DNA of 32,399 nt, taken from positions 1 to 32,399 of the forward strand of contig DOTL01000019.1 in the NCBI GenBank assembly GCA_003521145.1, read 5' to 3'. Made by a program: the position numbers and the translations under genes. The notes beneath the pieces were generated by a model. That model saw only the letters and a list, made by a program, of their open reading frames with translations. It was not told where the DNA came from and did not search any database. The number at the start of each line of letters is the position of its first letter. Positions within the stretch are counted from its first letter, which is position 1. Shown in pieces: positions 15,106-23,029 of the stretch. This DNA is from Streptococcus sp. Lineage in GTDB: Bacteria > Bacillota > Bacilli > Lactobacillales > Streptococcaceae.

Positions 15106-15510
15106 TTAATTGAAAATTAAGTACCAAACTTTAGGTATGAAAACAATCATCCCCGTAATGAGTGCATAACAAGAAACCACTAAAACAGCTCCAGCAGCCA
15201 TATCCTTGGCATTTTTGGCTAACATCGAAAAGTGATGATTACTGGCCAAATCGACAACATTTTCAATGGCAGAATTAACAATCTCTAGAGCAATTACGAG
15301 AAAAACTGCCATCAAAAGAAAGAGCCATTCTGTCGCAGACACACGAAAGATTAAGCCAGCCAATACCACCAAGATAGCTGAAACCAAGTGCTTGCGCATA
15401 TTGCGTTCTTCTTTAAAAGCCGTTATTATTCCTGTTAGAGCAAACTCAAAACTAGCTGTAAATTCTCTATTTTTCCACTTTTTTTGTGGATTATTGTCGC
15501 GTAAGTCCAT
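15106..15510 (-). CDS. dgkA: Diacylglycerol/undecaprenol kinase family protein
   Basis: In Gram-positive bacteria this small membrane kinase phosphorylates mainly undecaprenol, returning it to the cell-wall lipid carrier pool, despite its diacylglycerol kinase name. The 134 residues include an amphipathic start, a hydrophobic segment at about 43-58, a second at 62-80 and a third at about 105-126. The family active-site motif is ALEIVNSAIENVVDL at 74-88 (E76, N79, E83). The start codon lies inside the last 20 bases of ybeY, with only a weak ribosome site, so translation is coupled. era follows 22 bases later. Confidence 0.93.
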   Translation of the reverse strand: MDLRDNNPQKKWKNREFTASFEFALTGIITAFKEERNMRKHLVSAILVVLAGLIFRVSATEWLFLLMAVFLVIALEIVNSAIENVVDLASNHHFSMLAKNAKDMAAGAVLVVSCYALITGMIVFIPKVWYLIFN

Positions 15511-15988
15511 AAGCAGTCAAAATTTCTTCCTGTAATCCAAACATTTCCGCTTCTTCTTCTGGGGTGTAATGGTCATAGCCATTGATATGGAGAAAACCGT
15601 GAACAGCCAAGAAACCCATCTCACGCTCAAAACTATGTCCATAATCCTCAGCTTGTTCATGAGCCTTATCAACGGAAATAAAGAGTTCACCAATATAACT
15701 ATCAAACTCTCCCATCATTTCAGCTAATTCAGGATTTTCAGCCAACTCTTCCTCGTCAAAGCTAATATCTAATTCAGGTTTATACTCCAAACTAATAACA
15801 TCTGTTGGACGGTCTGTATCACGATATTCCAAGTTTAGTTCGTGGCTACGTTCGTTGGTTACAAATGTAACAGCCATTTCCTTGTCTTCCTTGCCAAGTT
15901 TTTGTGCTGCAAAATCTAGTAACTCCAAGGTTTGCTCTTTTAATTTCTCAGAGACTTGTCCAGTCTCATCAATCATTTCAATATACAT
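15491..15988 (-). CDS. ybeY: Endoribonuclease YbeY
   Basis: YbeY is a zinc-dependent RNase that matures the 16S rRNA 3' end and takes part in ribosome quality control. The 165-residue length is normal for streptococci. The metal site HGFLHINGYDH has H130, H134 and H140, and the block NLEYRDTDRPTDVISL near residue 52 is typical. The ATG has no good Shine-Dalgarno (AAAGTTTTTT precedes it), which is unusual for a housekeeping gene. A leader of about 130 bases with a stable hairpin and a short direct repeat precedes it, fed by an extended -10 promoter. dgkA overlaps its end. Confidence 0.95.
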   Translation of the reverse strand: MYIEMIDETGQVSEKLKEQTLELLDFAAQKLGKEDKEMAVTFVTNERSHELNLEYRDTDRPTDVISLEYKPELDISFDEEELAENPELAEMMGEFDSYIGELFISVDKAHEQAEDYGHSFEREMGFLAVHGFLHINGYDHYTPEEEAEMFGLQEEILTAYGLTRQ

Positions 15989-16010
15989 AAAAAACTTTAG
16001 GAACGTCTAT

Positions 16011-16039
16011 GCTCACTTCAAGCTAGAACCGCTCACTTC
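16011..16039. repeat. Short direct repeat in the ybeY leader
   Basis: GCTCACTTC occurs at 16011-16019 and again at 16031-16039, exactly 20 bases apart. In the transcript it reads GAAGTGAGC twice. Function is unknown. Confidence 0.5.
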
Positions 16040-16067
16040 CTTTCACTAACTCATTAGCTTTTTATAG

Positions 16068-16105
16068 AAATACTCAAAGACACAGGATACTAGTCTTGAG
16101 TATTT
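16068..16105. other. Stable hairpin in the ybeY leader
   Basis: AAATACTCAAAGAC (16068-16081) pairs with GTCTTGAGTATTT (16093-16105), 13 pairs with one bulged A, loop 11. On the plus strand it is followed by TTAGTTTAAT; on the transcribed strand by CTATAAAAAG, so it is not a classical terminator for ybeY. It may be a regulatory or mRNA-stability structure. Confidence 0.6.
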
Positions 16106-16127
16106 TTAGTTTAATACTTATCACCTC

Positions 16128-16136
16128 ATTATACCA
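16128..16136 (-). promoter_or_regulatory. Extended -10 promoter of the ybeY-dgkA-era-fpg-coaE operon
   Basis: TGGTATAAT on the minus strand (TATAAT at 16128-16133) is a perfect extended -10. No good -35 is present. The predicted leader is about 130 bases. Confidence 0.62.
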
Positions 16137-16147
16137 CAAGGACACAG

Positions 16148-16181
16148 AAAAAGCAGACTTAAGCCTAATTGTCTGCTTTTT
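16148..16181 (-). terminator. Terminator after the broken licT
   Basis: AAAAAGCAGAC (16148-16158) pairs with GTCTGCTTTTT (16171-16181), a perfect 11-bp stem, with T on the exit side. Confidence 0.85.
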
Positions 16182-16203
16182 GTATGGCCTCTACGTGAAT
16201 CGC

Positions 16204-17045
16204 CTACTTATCCAAACTATCCTTAAGACGTTGAATATGAATGGTTAAATAGACCTGTTCGTCTAAACTTAATTCGAAGATATAACTTGCCTTGATATAG
16301 GTAGCAACCTTTTGAGTACAGACAAAAGACTCTGGATAATTGACCTTAACTTGTTCATATAGAAAATCATCATTTTTGCCACCACTAACCCCACTCACAA
16401 TACACTGTGCTAGATATTGGAGATGTGTCATAAAACGGTTATAAGAGAAACTATCCTCCTCTAAATCACAACCAAAATGAAGACGGACAATCTCACTAAT
16501 TCCAACCACAATTTGAGTCATCTGTCGGTCTTTTTCATGGAGACCCGCATCCTTTTGTGCATTAACAAGATGCAAAGCGACAGAGGCAGCCTCATCATTG
16601 CTAACTGGATTTCTAAATCCTTTTCAATCAGACGAGGGGCTTGTTTCCCAATTTCATACTCCCGAGGGTAAAATTTTCGGACCTCCCAGGCCAAGGGTTT
16701 CTGCAGAAGAATACCTTCTCTACTTCTTTCAATAGCATAATGGAGGTGATCGGAAAGTGCTATGAAAAAAGAGGGTTCAAACTTGGTTTGCAATACAGCT
16801 TCAGCAAAAGTAAGGATATTCAAAAAGACCTGCATTTCACCTTCAGGCAAATTGACATAAACACGAGACCAGTCGTCTACTGCCTCTGTATTTTCCAAAA
16901 CAAAAGTCTTTTCAATCTTTTCCTTATCAACAAAGTCTCCAACCTTCTTTTGAAAGCCCAGTCCTCTCCCCATAACAATGTATTCCACATTATTATCCAA
17001 AACCTGAACAACATTGTTGTTTAAAATCTTTTCAATCTGCATCAT
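16204..17045 (-). pseudogene. BglG/LicT-family transcription antiterminator, frameshifted
   Basis: Intact LicT binds a ribonucleic antiterminator hairpin ahead of beta-glucoside genes and is switched by PTS phosphorylation of its two PRD domains. The N-terminal RNA-binding domain (MMQIEKILNNNVVQVLDNN, then GRGLGFQKKVGD) and PRD1 (SDHLHYAIER) are read to Ala149. A one-base loss at about 16596-16599 (GCAATGATG, where GCAAATGATG is expected) then shifts the frame. PRD2 continues in the other frame from HLVNAQKDAGLHEKDRQMTQ to the stop at 16204. The start has GAGGG just upstream. No beta-glucoside permease or glucosidase gene lies beside it, so it is an orphan. A cre-like site lies at its promoter. 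Confidence 0.88.
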
Positions 17046-17057
17046 GATCCCTCATCA

Positions 17058-17079
17058 TTAAAGCGTTTACTTTATTTTA
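17058..17079 (-). promoter_or_regulatory. cre-like site and -10 of the licT relic
   Basis: TTAAAGCGTTTACT (17058-17071) matches TGWAANCGNTNWCA except at position 2 and the last base. It directly abuts a -10 TAAAAT (17074-17079, minus strand) and lies just upstream of the ribosome site. This placement fits CcpA repression of a sugar regulator. Confidence 0.55.
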
Positions 17080-17120
17080 CCGAATTTTTAATGAGAAACC
17101 TACTTACTGCAAACAAAAAG

Positions 17121-17137
17121 TGCTGGACTTACCAACA
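17121..17137 (-). terminator. Terminator of recR
   Basis: TGCTGG (17121-17126) pairs with CCAACA (17132-17137) with one G-U pair; on the minus strand CTTTTTGTTTG follows. Confidence 0.6.
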
Positions 17138-17143
17138 TTTTTC

Positions 17144-17740
17144 CTAAAGTTCTGTTCGATTTTCGATAGCTCTTAGCAAAGTCACTTCATCAGCATACTC
17201 GATGTCAGAACCAACGGCCAAACCACGCGCTAAACGAGTCACCCTGATTCCTGCAGGTTTGAGGACACGTGAAATATACATAGATGTTGCCTCACCATCT
17301 GCTGTTGCATTAGTAGCAATGATAACTTCGTCAACCTCGCTATCCATAAGACGAGTAATCAAACTTTTCAAGTTAATATCATCTGGTCCAACACCATTCA
17401 TAGGGGAAATAAGCCCTTGAAGCACATGGTAGAGACCACGGTATTCCTGAATCTTTTCCATAGCTGAAACATCTTTGGAGTCTTCAACAACCAAAATCTT
17501 AGTACGGTCTCTCGTTTCATCTGTACAAATGTTACAGGGATCATCATCTGTCAAACGGCCACAGACCGAGCAATAAGTCAATTCACGTTTTGCTGCCAAG
17601 AGGTTTTTTGCGAAATCATTAACATCTTCATCAGACATGCTAATGGTATAAAAAGCTAGGCGTGTCGCTGTTTTAGCCCCAATTCCAGGGAGTTTTGAAA
17701 AACTATCAATCAGCTTCGCAATTGGAGTAGGATAAATCAT
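17144..17740 (-). CDS. recR: Recombination mediator RecR
   Basis: RecR acts with RecO (and RecF) to load RecA on single-stranded gaps. The 198-residue length is standard. The N-terminal helix-hairpin-helix SKLPGIGAKTATRLAF (15-30), the zinc finger with C57, C60, C69 and C72, and the Toprim domain starting KILVVEDSKDVSAMEK are all intact. The ATG has CAGGAGA upstream. It follows pbp2b, as in other streptococci, but a pbp2b terminator and its own promoter (17764-17791) suggest it is also transcribed separately. Confidence 0.97.
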   Translation of the reverse strand: MIYPTPIAKLIDSFSKLPGIGAKTATRLAFYTISMSDEDVNDFAKNLLAAKRELTYCSVCGRLTDDDPCNICTDETRDRTKILVVEDSKDVSAMEKIQEYRGLYHVLQGLISPMNGVGPDDINLKSLITRLMDSEVDEVIIATNATADGEATSMYISRVLKPAGIRVTRLARGLAVGSDIEYADEVTLLRAIENRTEL

Positions 17741-17763
17741 GAAGGTCTCCTGTTCTTTATATG

Positions 17764-17791
17764 ATTTTATTCATCTCTTATCTTTTGTCAC
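17764..17791 (-). promoter_or_regulatory. Probable recR promoter
   Basis: -35 GTGACA (17786-17791), 16-base spacer, -10 TAAAAT (17764-17769) on the minus strand, lying between the pbp2b terminator and recR. Confidence 0.5.
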
Positions 17792-17849
17792 TGTCATGGA
17801 TAAGTCTTTACCCAAGAACAAATACTCAAACACTATATCACAGAAAAAA

Positions 17850-17870
17850 CCCTCGTGCAAGGCACAAGAG
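17850..17870 (-). terminator. Terminator of pbp2b
   Basis: A 9-bp stem (17850-17858 with 17862-17870, two G-U pairs) with a 3-base loop is followed by six T on the minus strand. Confidence 0.75.
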
Positions 17871-17880
17871 ATTTTCATAT

Positions 17881-19995
17881 TTAGTGAGTATTTTGATAAA
17901 GTTCCATGATAGCTTTGACCGCATTTTGATTAGCCTTACTCTTCCAGTCTAGGGCATGTGGATACATAATCCCAACTGCCAACTTAGTACCGTCTTTGGC
18001 AGTCGCATAGGCCACAGCATTAAGGTTAACCGTTGTTACAGAGTTACCTGAACCATCCGTCGCGTAAGTTTCGGCTGTCCCTGTTTTACCACTAATTGGA
18101 ATGATAGAACTTGCCATAGCTTTACCAGTCGCAAGGCTAGAACCTGAATTAACGACATCATTAAAGCCTTGTTGGATAATCCCCATCTGCTCAGAATCGA
18201 GAGGTAAGGTATTTAATACACGTTTATCTACCGTTGAGGCTAGAGTTCCTAGACTACCATTTGATCCTGCATCATAGATACCTCCCACAATATGAGGTGC
18301 TACACGTTTACCACCATTTGCAATTGAAGCAACATATTGAGCCAATTGAATAGTTGTATAAGAGTCGTACTGACCAAATGCTTCCGTCAAGACGTTGGCT
18401 ACACTGTAATTTTTAGAAATGTAGCCTTCTGATTCTCCAGGCAAATCAAGCCCTGTAGATACCCCCATACCAAAATCAGCATAGGTATCACGAAGTGTCG
18501 TCATCGCCTTATCCATATTATCAGTCGACAAGGACATACCTGGAACATATTGTTGGCCAAGTAGTTTGATTGCAATCTGCACCATATAGGTATTGGATGA
18601 ATATTCTAGAGCCTGTGTTGCGGTAATAGAACGGCTACCTCGATCTGTAAACCAAGACGTAATCGAGGCTGAGCCAGCAATGTTAATTGGTTGGTCAGTC
18701 AAGACCTGATTTCCATAGATGGCACCTGAACGCCAACCAGCAGCTAAGGTTGCTCCCTTGACAACTGATCCTGGAATGAAGACATCAGTGATTGTTCCTA
18801 AGGCATTAGCCTTAAAATCCCGTGCTCCTTGTTCATGTTTTTGTCCCGCCATAGCAAGTACAGCACCAGTGTCAGCATTCATAACAACAGCATACATTCC
18901 TTCAGAATAGGTAGCTTTGTTCTCTGAAATTTCTGAAGAAAGCTGTTGACCTAGGATATCTTCAACTCCCTTTTGGAAATCAAGGTCGATGGTCAATTGC
19001 AGGTTGTTCCCTTTGCTGCCCTTTTGAGTGATTTTATCACTATCAACTTCGCCTTCCTTGTCTACTGTAATCTCACGAACAGTATGTTTTCCTTGTAGTT
19101 TCTCCTCGTATTCTTTTTCTAGATAAGACGTTCCTACACGGTCATTAAGAGCATACCCTTTCTTGAGGTATTCCTTGGCATCTTCTTGTGGCAAACCTGC
19201 TTCTGAACTTGAGACTTTCCCGATGAGAGGTGACAAGGCTGAATCAACCGTATGACGTTCCAATTCCTTAACAACCGTAATACCATTAAGTTCCTTCTGT
19301 TTAGCTGCTACAATCGCAATTTGTTCAGGCGTCAAGTCTCCTGTTTTCAATGTGACTGTTGAGAAATTAGAAACAGCATTCATCTGTGAGTAAATGTAGA
19401 CAATCTTAAGCTCATCCTCAGAGTAATCCACTGCTTCATCAGGAACCGCATCAACAGCATTGTTGTAAATAGTAGCTTCAGCTAATTTATTACCAAACTT
19501 ATCTGTTTTCTTGTCGTTTGGAAGATCATTAACCACTCGTTTGTAGGTGGCAGAATCCGCAAGATAGAAATCGCGTTTTTGACGTGCCGTTACCCTCGTC
19601 TCCGTCAGAGTCACCATGGTCGCTAATTTTTCAGCAACCTTCTTCATAGTATCTGATGACACCAAATTGCTACGTGTAAAGGTAATAACGTCCTTACCCT
19701 GGTTAGTCGTAAGAGCGACCCCCTTAGCATCAAAGATTTGCCCACGTTCGCTTGCAATTCTAACCGTATACTTGGAGTTATCCTCTAATTTCTTAGTATA
19801 AAACGATTTGTTATAAACCTGCATATAGGTCAAACGTGCAAAAAGCAACAAAAAAAGGACAAAGACTACACCAAAAAGTAAGTAAACACGACGGGAGATG
19901 TTTACTGGCTTTCTAGGTTTATTCGCTCGTTTTTCTTTTCGTTTTTTGCGCCGCTTTTCCCATTTTTGACTGAGTTTTTTCGAAAATGATGTCAC
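17881..19995 (-). CDS. pbp2b: Penicillin-binding protein 2B (class B transpeptidase)
   Basis: This monofunctional transpeptidase cross-links peptidoglycan during peripheral growth and is a beta-lactam target. A very basic cytoplasmic tail (residues 1-35) precedes a membrane anchor at about 36-54. The dimerisation domain follows, then the transpeptidase domain with active-site SVVK (S410), SSN (466-468) and KTG (637-639). The 704-residue length is slightly above the pneumococcal protein. The start is GTG (19993-19995) with AGAGGAAA upstream. No insertions are seen at the catalytic motifs; whether the alleles affect penicillin susceptibility cannot be judged without an alignment. recR lies downstream, and an extended -10 lies upstream. 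Confidence 0.95.
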   Translation of the reverse strand: MTSFSKKLSQKWEKRRKKRKEKRANKPRKPVNISRRVYLLFGVVFVLFLLLFARLTYMQVYNKSFYTKKLEDNSKYTVRIASERGQIFDAKGVALTTNQGKDVITFTRSNLVSSDTMKKVAEKLATMVTLTETRVTARQKRDFYLADSATYKRVVNDLPNDKKTDKFGNKLAEATIYNNAVDAVPDEAVDYSEDELKIVYIYSQMNAVSNFSTVTLKTGDLTPEQIAIVAAKQKELNGITVVKELERHTVDSALSPLIGKVSSSEAGLPQEDAKEYLKKGYALNDRVGTSYLEKEYEEKLQGKHTVREITVDKEGEVDSDKITQKGSKGNNLQLTIDLDFQKGVEDILGQQLSSEISENKATYSEGMYAVVMNADTGAVLAMAGQKHEQGARDFKANALGTITDVFIPGSVVKGATLAAGWRSGAIYGNQVLTDQPINIAGSASITSWFTDRGSRSITATQALEYSSNTYMVQIAIKLLGQQYVPGMSLSTDNMDKAMTTLRDTYADFGMGVSTGLDLPGESEGYISKNYSVANVLTEAFGQYDSYTTIQLAQYVASIANGGKRVAPHIVGGIYDAGSNGSLGTLASTVDKRVLNTLPLDSEQMGIIQQGFNDVVNSGSSLATGKAMASSIIPISGKTGTAETYATDGSGNSVTTVNLNAVAYATAKDGTKLAVGIMYPHALDWKSKANQNAVKAIMELYQNTH

Positions 19996-20031
19996 TTTTT
20001 TTCCTCTATGTTCTCATAAAAATTCTCTTTT

Positions 20032-20040
20032 ATTTTATCA
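20032..20040 (-). promoter_or_regulatory. Probable pbp2b promoter
   Basis: Extended -10 TGATAAAAT on the minus strand, 37 bases ahead of the GTG start; no clear -35. Confidence 0.45.
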
Positions 20041-20079
20041 CAAATAAGCTTTAGCAAACTTAAAAAAATGTCGAAATCT

Positions 20080-20114
20080 AAAAAAACTTGCCTCAATATA
20101 AGACATGTTTTTTT
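20080..20114 (-). terminator. Terminator of folD-nnrD
   Basis: AAAAAAAC (20080-20087) pairs with GTTTTTTT (20107-20114), with four further inner pairs after a mismatch. It lies a few bases after the nnrD stop and ends in a T run. Confidence 0.7.
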
Positions 20115-20117
20115 AGA

Positions 20118-20954
20118 CTATAATGACAACTTTTTCATCCAGCTAGGAATAGCTTTACTGATATGAGTTGGCAAAACTACATAGGCATTTTTAGCCAAGT
20201 CATCCGCGATAGCCGAGTGAAGCCAGACAGCAACAGTGACTGCTTTATAGAGACCAATTGAAGAAAATTGGGCCAGAAAACCAGTAACGATACCAGCAAG
20301 GGTATCTCCCATTCCTCCTGTGGCTTGATAAGGCCCACCAACTTCTATATGAGCTACTTTTTCACCCTGATAAACAGCCGTCTTATGACTCTTGGCAACC
20401 AGGATTGCCCCAGTCTGGAACTCTCCCAAGACTTTCTGGGTGTTAGAAACTGTCTGCTCTGGAATCCTCAAACCAGATAAGCGTTCCCATTCTTTTTGAT
20501 GTGGGGTAAGAGTGAGATGACAATCTGGTAAGTCCTTCATATTTTTCTTAGCCAAAAGATTGAGAGCTGAACCATCAACAACCAAATTTTGATCTGCCCT
20601 AATATTTGCCAGCACCAAGTCCATAGCCTGACTAGCTGCACCATCCTCACCTAGGCCAGAACCGATTAATACCACATCAGCTGCCCTAAGATTATCAAGA
20701 AATCTTTCAGTCTCTCTAAGGTCAAAAGCCATGGCTTCAGGGAGATGGGCATGAAGAGCTGTGATATTTTCACGTTCTGTAGCCACTGTGACCAGGCCCG
20801 CTCCACTATTGACACAAGCTATGGCAGCCATAATGATGGCACCACCATAAGGATAAAGCCCACCAACTAAAAGCACTCGACCGTAAGAACCCTTGTGAGT
20901 CTCTCTCAAGCGAGGTTTTATCACCTGCCTAGCTAAATTGTCATCAACTTTCAT
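20118..20954 (-). CDS. nnrD: ADP-dependent NAD(P)H-hydrate dehydratase
   Basis: NnrD repairs damaged NADH and NADPH by dehydrating their hydrates (S epimer) at the cost of ADP. The 278 residues form a ribokinase-like fold. Seen in sequence are GRVLLVGG near residue 25, the LTPHQKEWERL block at 149-159, and the catalytic GGMGDTLAG at 213-221 (D217). The NnrE epimerase domain is not fused here. The ATG lies two bases after the folD stop, with AAAGGATAG overlapping that stop, so the two genes are translated together. A terminator follows. Confidence 0.92.
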   Translation of the reverse strand: MKVDDNLARQVIKPRLRETHKGSYGRVLLVGGLYPYGGAIIMAAIACVNSGAGLVTVATERENITALHAHLPEAMAFDLRETERFLDNLRAADVVLIGSGLGEDGAASQAMDLVLANIRADQNLVVDGSALNLLAKKNMKDLPDCHLTLTPHQKEWERLSGLRIPEQTVSNTQKVLGEFQTGAILVAKSHKTAVYQGEKVAHIEVGGPYQATGGMGDTLAGIVTGFLAQFSSIGLYKAVTVAVWLHSAIADDLAKNAYVVLPTHISKAIPSWMKKLSL

Positions 20955-20956
20955 AA

Positions 20957-21811
20957 CTATCCTTTCGCACTATGAAGAGCAGCTTGATAAGTCTGTTCCA
21001 TTAGCATGGTAATGGTCATAGGGCCTACACCACCTGGAACAGGCGTGATCATGCCAACCTTGTCTTTCACTTGATCAAAATCAACGTCACCACAAAGTTT
21101 GCCTTCTTCATCACGGTTGATTCCCACATCAATGACAACAGCACCTTCTTTGACATAGTCTTCTGTTACAAATTTTGTACGTCCAATAGCTACAATCAAG
21201 ACATCTGCCTTGCTACAAACCTTAGCCAAATTCGATGTTCGTGAGTGGGTCAGGGTAACTGTAGCATTTTTTTCTAGAAGAAGCTGAGCCATAGGTTTAC
21301 CAACAATGTTACTACGTCCGATAATAACTGCTGTCTTACCTTCCAATTCAACATTGTACTCACGAAGGATTTCCATAATCCCAGCCGGTGTACAAGGCAC
21401 CATTTGACGGCGACCATTCCAAAGATTACCAGTATTCATAGGATGGAAACCATCGACATCTTTTTTAGGATCAATTGCCAAAAGAATACGCATTTCATTA
21501 ATATGGTTCGGCAATGGCAACTGAACCAAAATACCATGGAAAAGCGGATCCTGATTATATTGCTCAATAACCTCTATCAACTCTTCCTCGCTGATACTCT
21601 CAGAAAGATTGACCGTCTGACTATGGAAGCCAGCCTTTTTAGCAGCACGTTCTTTGTTACGCACATAAACTTGACTGGCTGGGTTGTCACCAACCATGAT
21701 TACCACGAGTCCTGGCACAATCCATCCCTTTTCTTTAAGGCGTTCTACCTTTTCATGCAAATTATCCTGCATTTTAGCCGCTAGGGCCTTACCATCCATT
21801 ATTATCGTCAT
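20957..21811 (-). CDS. folD: Bifunctional methylenetetrahydrofolate dehydrogenase/cyclohydrolase
   Basis: FolD interconverts 5,10-methylene- and 10-formyl-tetrahydrofolate, supplying one-carbon units for purines and formyl-Met. I choose the ATG at 21809-21811 (MTIIMDGKALAAKMQ, 284 residues), which has TTGGAGA 7 bases upstream. The frame is open to a TTG at 21839-21841, but that codon overlaps the promoter -10, so it cannot be the start. The catalytic YVRNK (Y49, K53) and the C-terminal PVPGGVGPMT are present. nnrD follows after two bases. Confidence 0.96.
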   Translation of the reverse strand: MTIIMDGKALAAKMQDNLHEKVERLKEKGWIVPGLVVIMVGDNPASQVYVRNKERAAKKAGFHSQTVNLSESISEEELIEVIEQYNQDPLFHGILVQLPLPNHINEMRILLAIDPKKDVDGFHPMNTGNLWNGRRQMVPCTPAGIMEILREYNVELEGKTAVIIGRSNIVGKPMAQLLLEKNATVTLTHSRTSNLAKVCSKADVLIVAIGRTKFVTEDYVKEGAVVIDVGINRDEEGKLCGDVDFDQVKDKVGMITPVPGGVGPMTITMLMEQTYQAALHSAKG

Positions 21812-21840
21812 GGGGGTTCTCCAATACATACTTTTTTTCA

Positions 21841-21869
21841 ATTATACCATGGTAAGGACTCTTTGTGAC
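21841..21869 (-). promoter_or_regulatory. folD promoter
   Basis: Extended -10 TGGTATAAT (TATAAT at 21841-21846), 17-base spacer, -35 GTCACA (21864-21869) on the minus strand. Confidence 0.68.
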
Positions 21870-21907
21870 TAAATTTTCAAAAAGACACTTTAAATATGAA
21901 ACTAAAA

Positions 21908-21930
21908 AAGCTGGAATCCCCTTCCAACTT
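21908..21930 (-). terminator. Terminator after the broken hydrolase
   Basis: AAGCTGGAA (21908-21916) pairs with TTCCAACTT (21922-21930) with one G-U pair; six T follow on the minus strand. Confidence 0.8.
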
Positions 21931-21950
21931 CTTCCGATTATGCTTCGTGA

Positions 21951-22726
21951 CTAATCCACAAAACCATTTTGTCGACTCCAGCCCTTAATAACCTTCAAGG
22001 TCTTCTGCTGGAATTTGTCACTTTCATACATGTGATCTGCACCCATTAAGGAGACAAGAACGGAATCACGATAGTTCTTAGCGGTTCTTCTTGCAATATT
22101 AGGATGAGTCATCTTATCTTTGGTTCCAGAAATCACAAGGACAGGACATGAAATCCGACTAAAATCTACGTAAGCTGCTTTTGTCTTATCAAACCAATGG
22201 AGAGCCATCTGAGTATGGACTTTCCTGATTCAGGAACCAGATCCGCAAAAACTTCTTCTTTCAAAAATTCCTCTTATTCATTCATGCAATACTCGAAAAA
22301 CTCCTTTCTATAAGGAGGCATAGCTTTTTTCCAAAATCCCCAGCGTAAAAAGCGTTTGACAAAACAAGCTACCATGGTTGGATCAAAGGCAAAAATATCT
22401 GCTTTCGGAGCAGGTCCCATGAGGATCATACCAGCAACCTCAGTCTTTCCAGCAACCATTTGAGCCACCAGACAACCTAAAGAGTGTCCCAAAATAAGTG
22501 GTGGTTGGTCTAGACTTTCAATCAAAGCCGGTAAATTATCTCGATAGTCCTGCAAGGTAACAGTCCCAACTTTAGCTAGGCACTCTTGATAAGGTAGGTC
22601 ATGGTAACGAAAGCTAGGTGTATGCACCTTGTATCCCATTTGACGTAGACCTGTCGCAAATTCTCCCCAAACATTGCCATCACACCAGGTCCCATGAATT
22701 AGGACAATCTCTCTGTTCAAAACCAT
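21951..22726 (-). pseudogene. Alpha/beta hydrolase, nonsense codon plus frameshift
   Basis: The intact product would be a cytoplasmic serine hydrolase of about 260 residues with unknown substrate. The N-terminal part has LIHGTWCDG (oxyanion region) and the nucleophile elbow GHSLG (Ser82). A TAA at 22274-22276 (after YCMNE, probably CAA originally) ends the frame. The same frame then continues EEFLKEEVFADLVPESGK, followed by a one-base frameshift at about 22220-22224. The C-terminal part in the new frame has the acid SGTKDK and the histidine GADHMYES. All triad residues survive in pieces, so the loss is recent. The ATG has GGGGG upstream. It is a single-gene unit between the feo terminator and its own terminator. 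Confidence 0.88.
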
Positions 22727-22809
22727 TCCTTATACATCCCCCTTTTTTGTTAAAAATTTAGATTATTTATCTTATAGTATCATACTTCCAACCTACATAC
22801 CTTTATACA

Positions 22810-22829
22810 TTTCTTACAATCGTAAGAAA
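22810..22829. repeat. Operator-like perfect inverted repeat upstream of the hydrolase
   Basis: TTTCTTAC (22810-22817) and GTAAGAAA (22822-22829) are perfect inverted arms with a 4-base centre. It lies about 85 bases ahead of the hydrolase start, next to a possible -10 TATAAA. It could be a regulator site or a small hairpin. Confidence 0.5.
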
Positions 22830-22860
22830 ATGGTCTCTTATTCATTTAAGAGACCATTTT
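22827..22860. terminator. Terminator of the feo operon
   Basis: A perfect 14-bp stem (22827-22840 with 22847-22860) has a 6-base loop and A/T flanks on both sides. It lies 11 bases after the stop of the small Cys-rich gene. Confidence 0.88.
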
Positions 22861-22871
22861 TCTATATATTA

Positions 22872-23012
22872 TTAGCGATTAGCCTTATGCATTTCTTCCT
22901 TAACCGGACAAGAACACTCACAATCGCCACAAGAACCTTTTCCTTTGATATAGTGACGAATGCCAAGACCAGCCAAAGCAAAAATAATGAAGGCAATGAT
23001 AAACGTTGACAT
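22872..23012 (-). CDS. FeoB-associated Cys-rich membrane protein
   Basis: This 46-residue protein starts MSTFIIAFIIFALAGLGIRH, a single membrane helix. A short basic stretch (YIKGKGS) and a cysteine cluster CGDCECSC follow, then a charged tail ending HKANR. The architecture matches the small Cys-rich proteins encoded after feoB in Firmicutes, which are thought to assist FeoB, perhaps by handling iron or by a FeoC-like role; the function is not proven. A strong AGGAGG precedes the ATG. It lies 17 bases after feoB and just before the operon terminator. It is short enough to be missed by gene callers. Confidence 0.88.
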   Translation of the reverse strand: MSTFIIAFIIFALAGLGIRHYIKGKGSCGDCECSCPVKEEMHKANR

Positions 23013-23029
23013 AACAATTCCTCCTAAAC

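Noticed and set aside
21812..21841. Longer folD start at TTG 21841
   Set aside because: That codon overlaps the -10 box, so it would not be in the transcript; the ATG at 21811 has the ribosome site.
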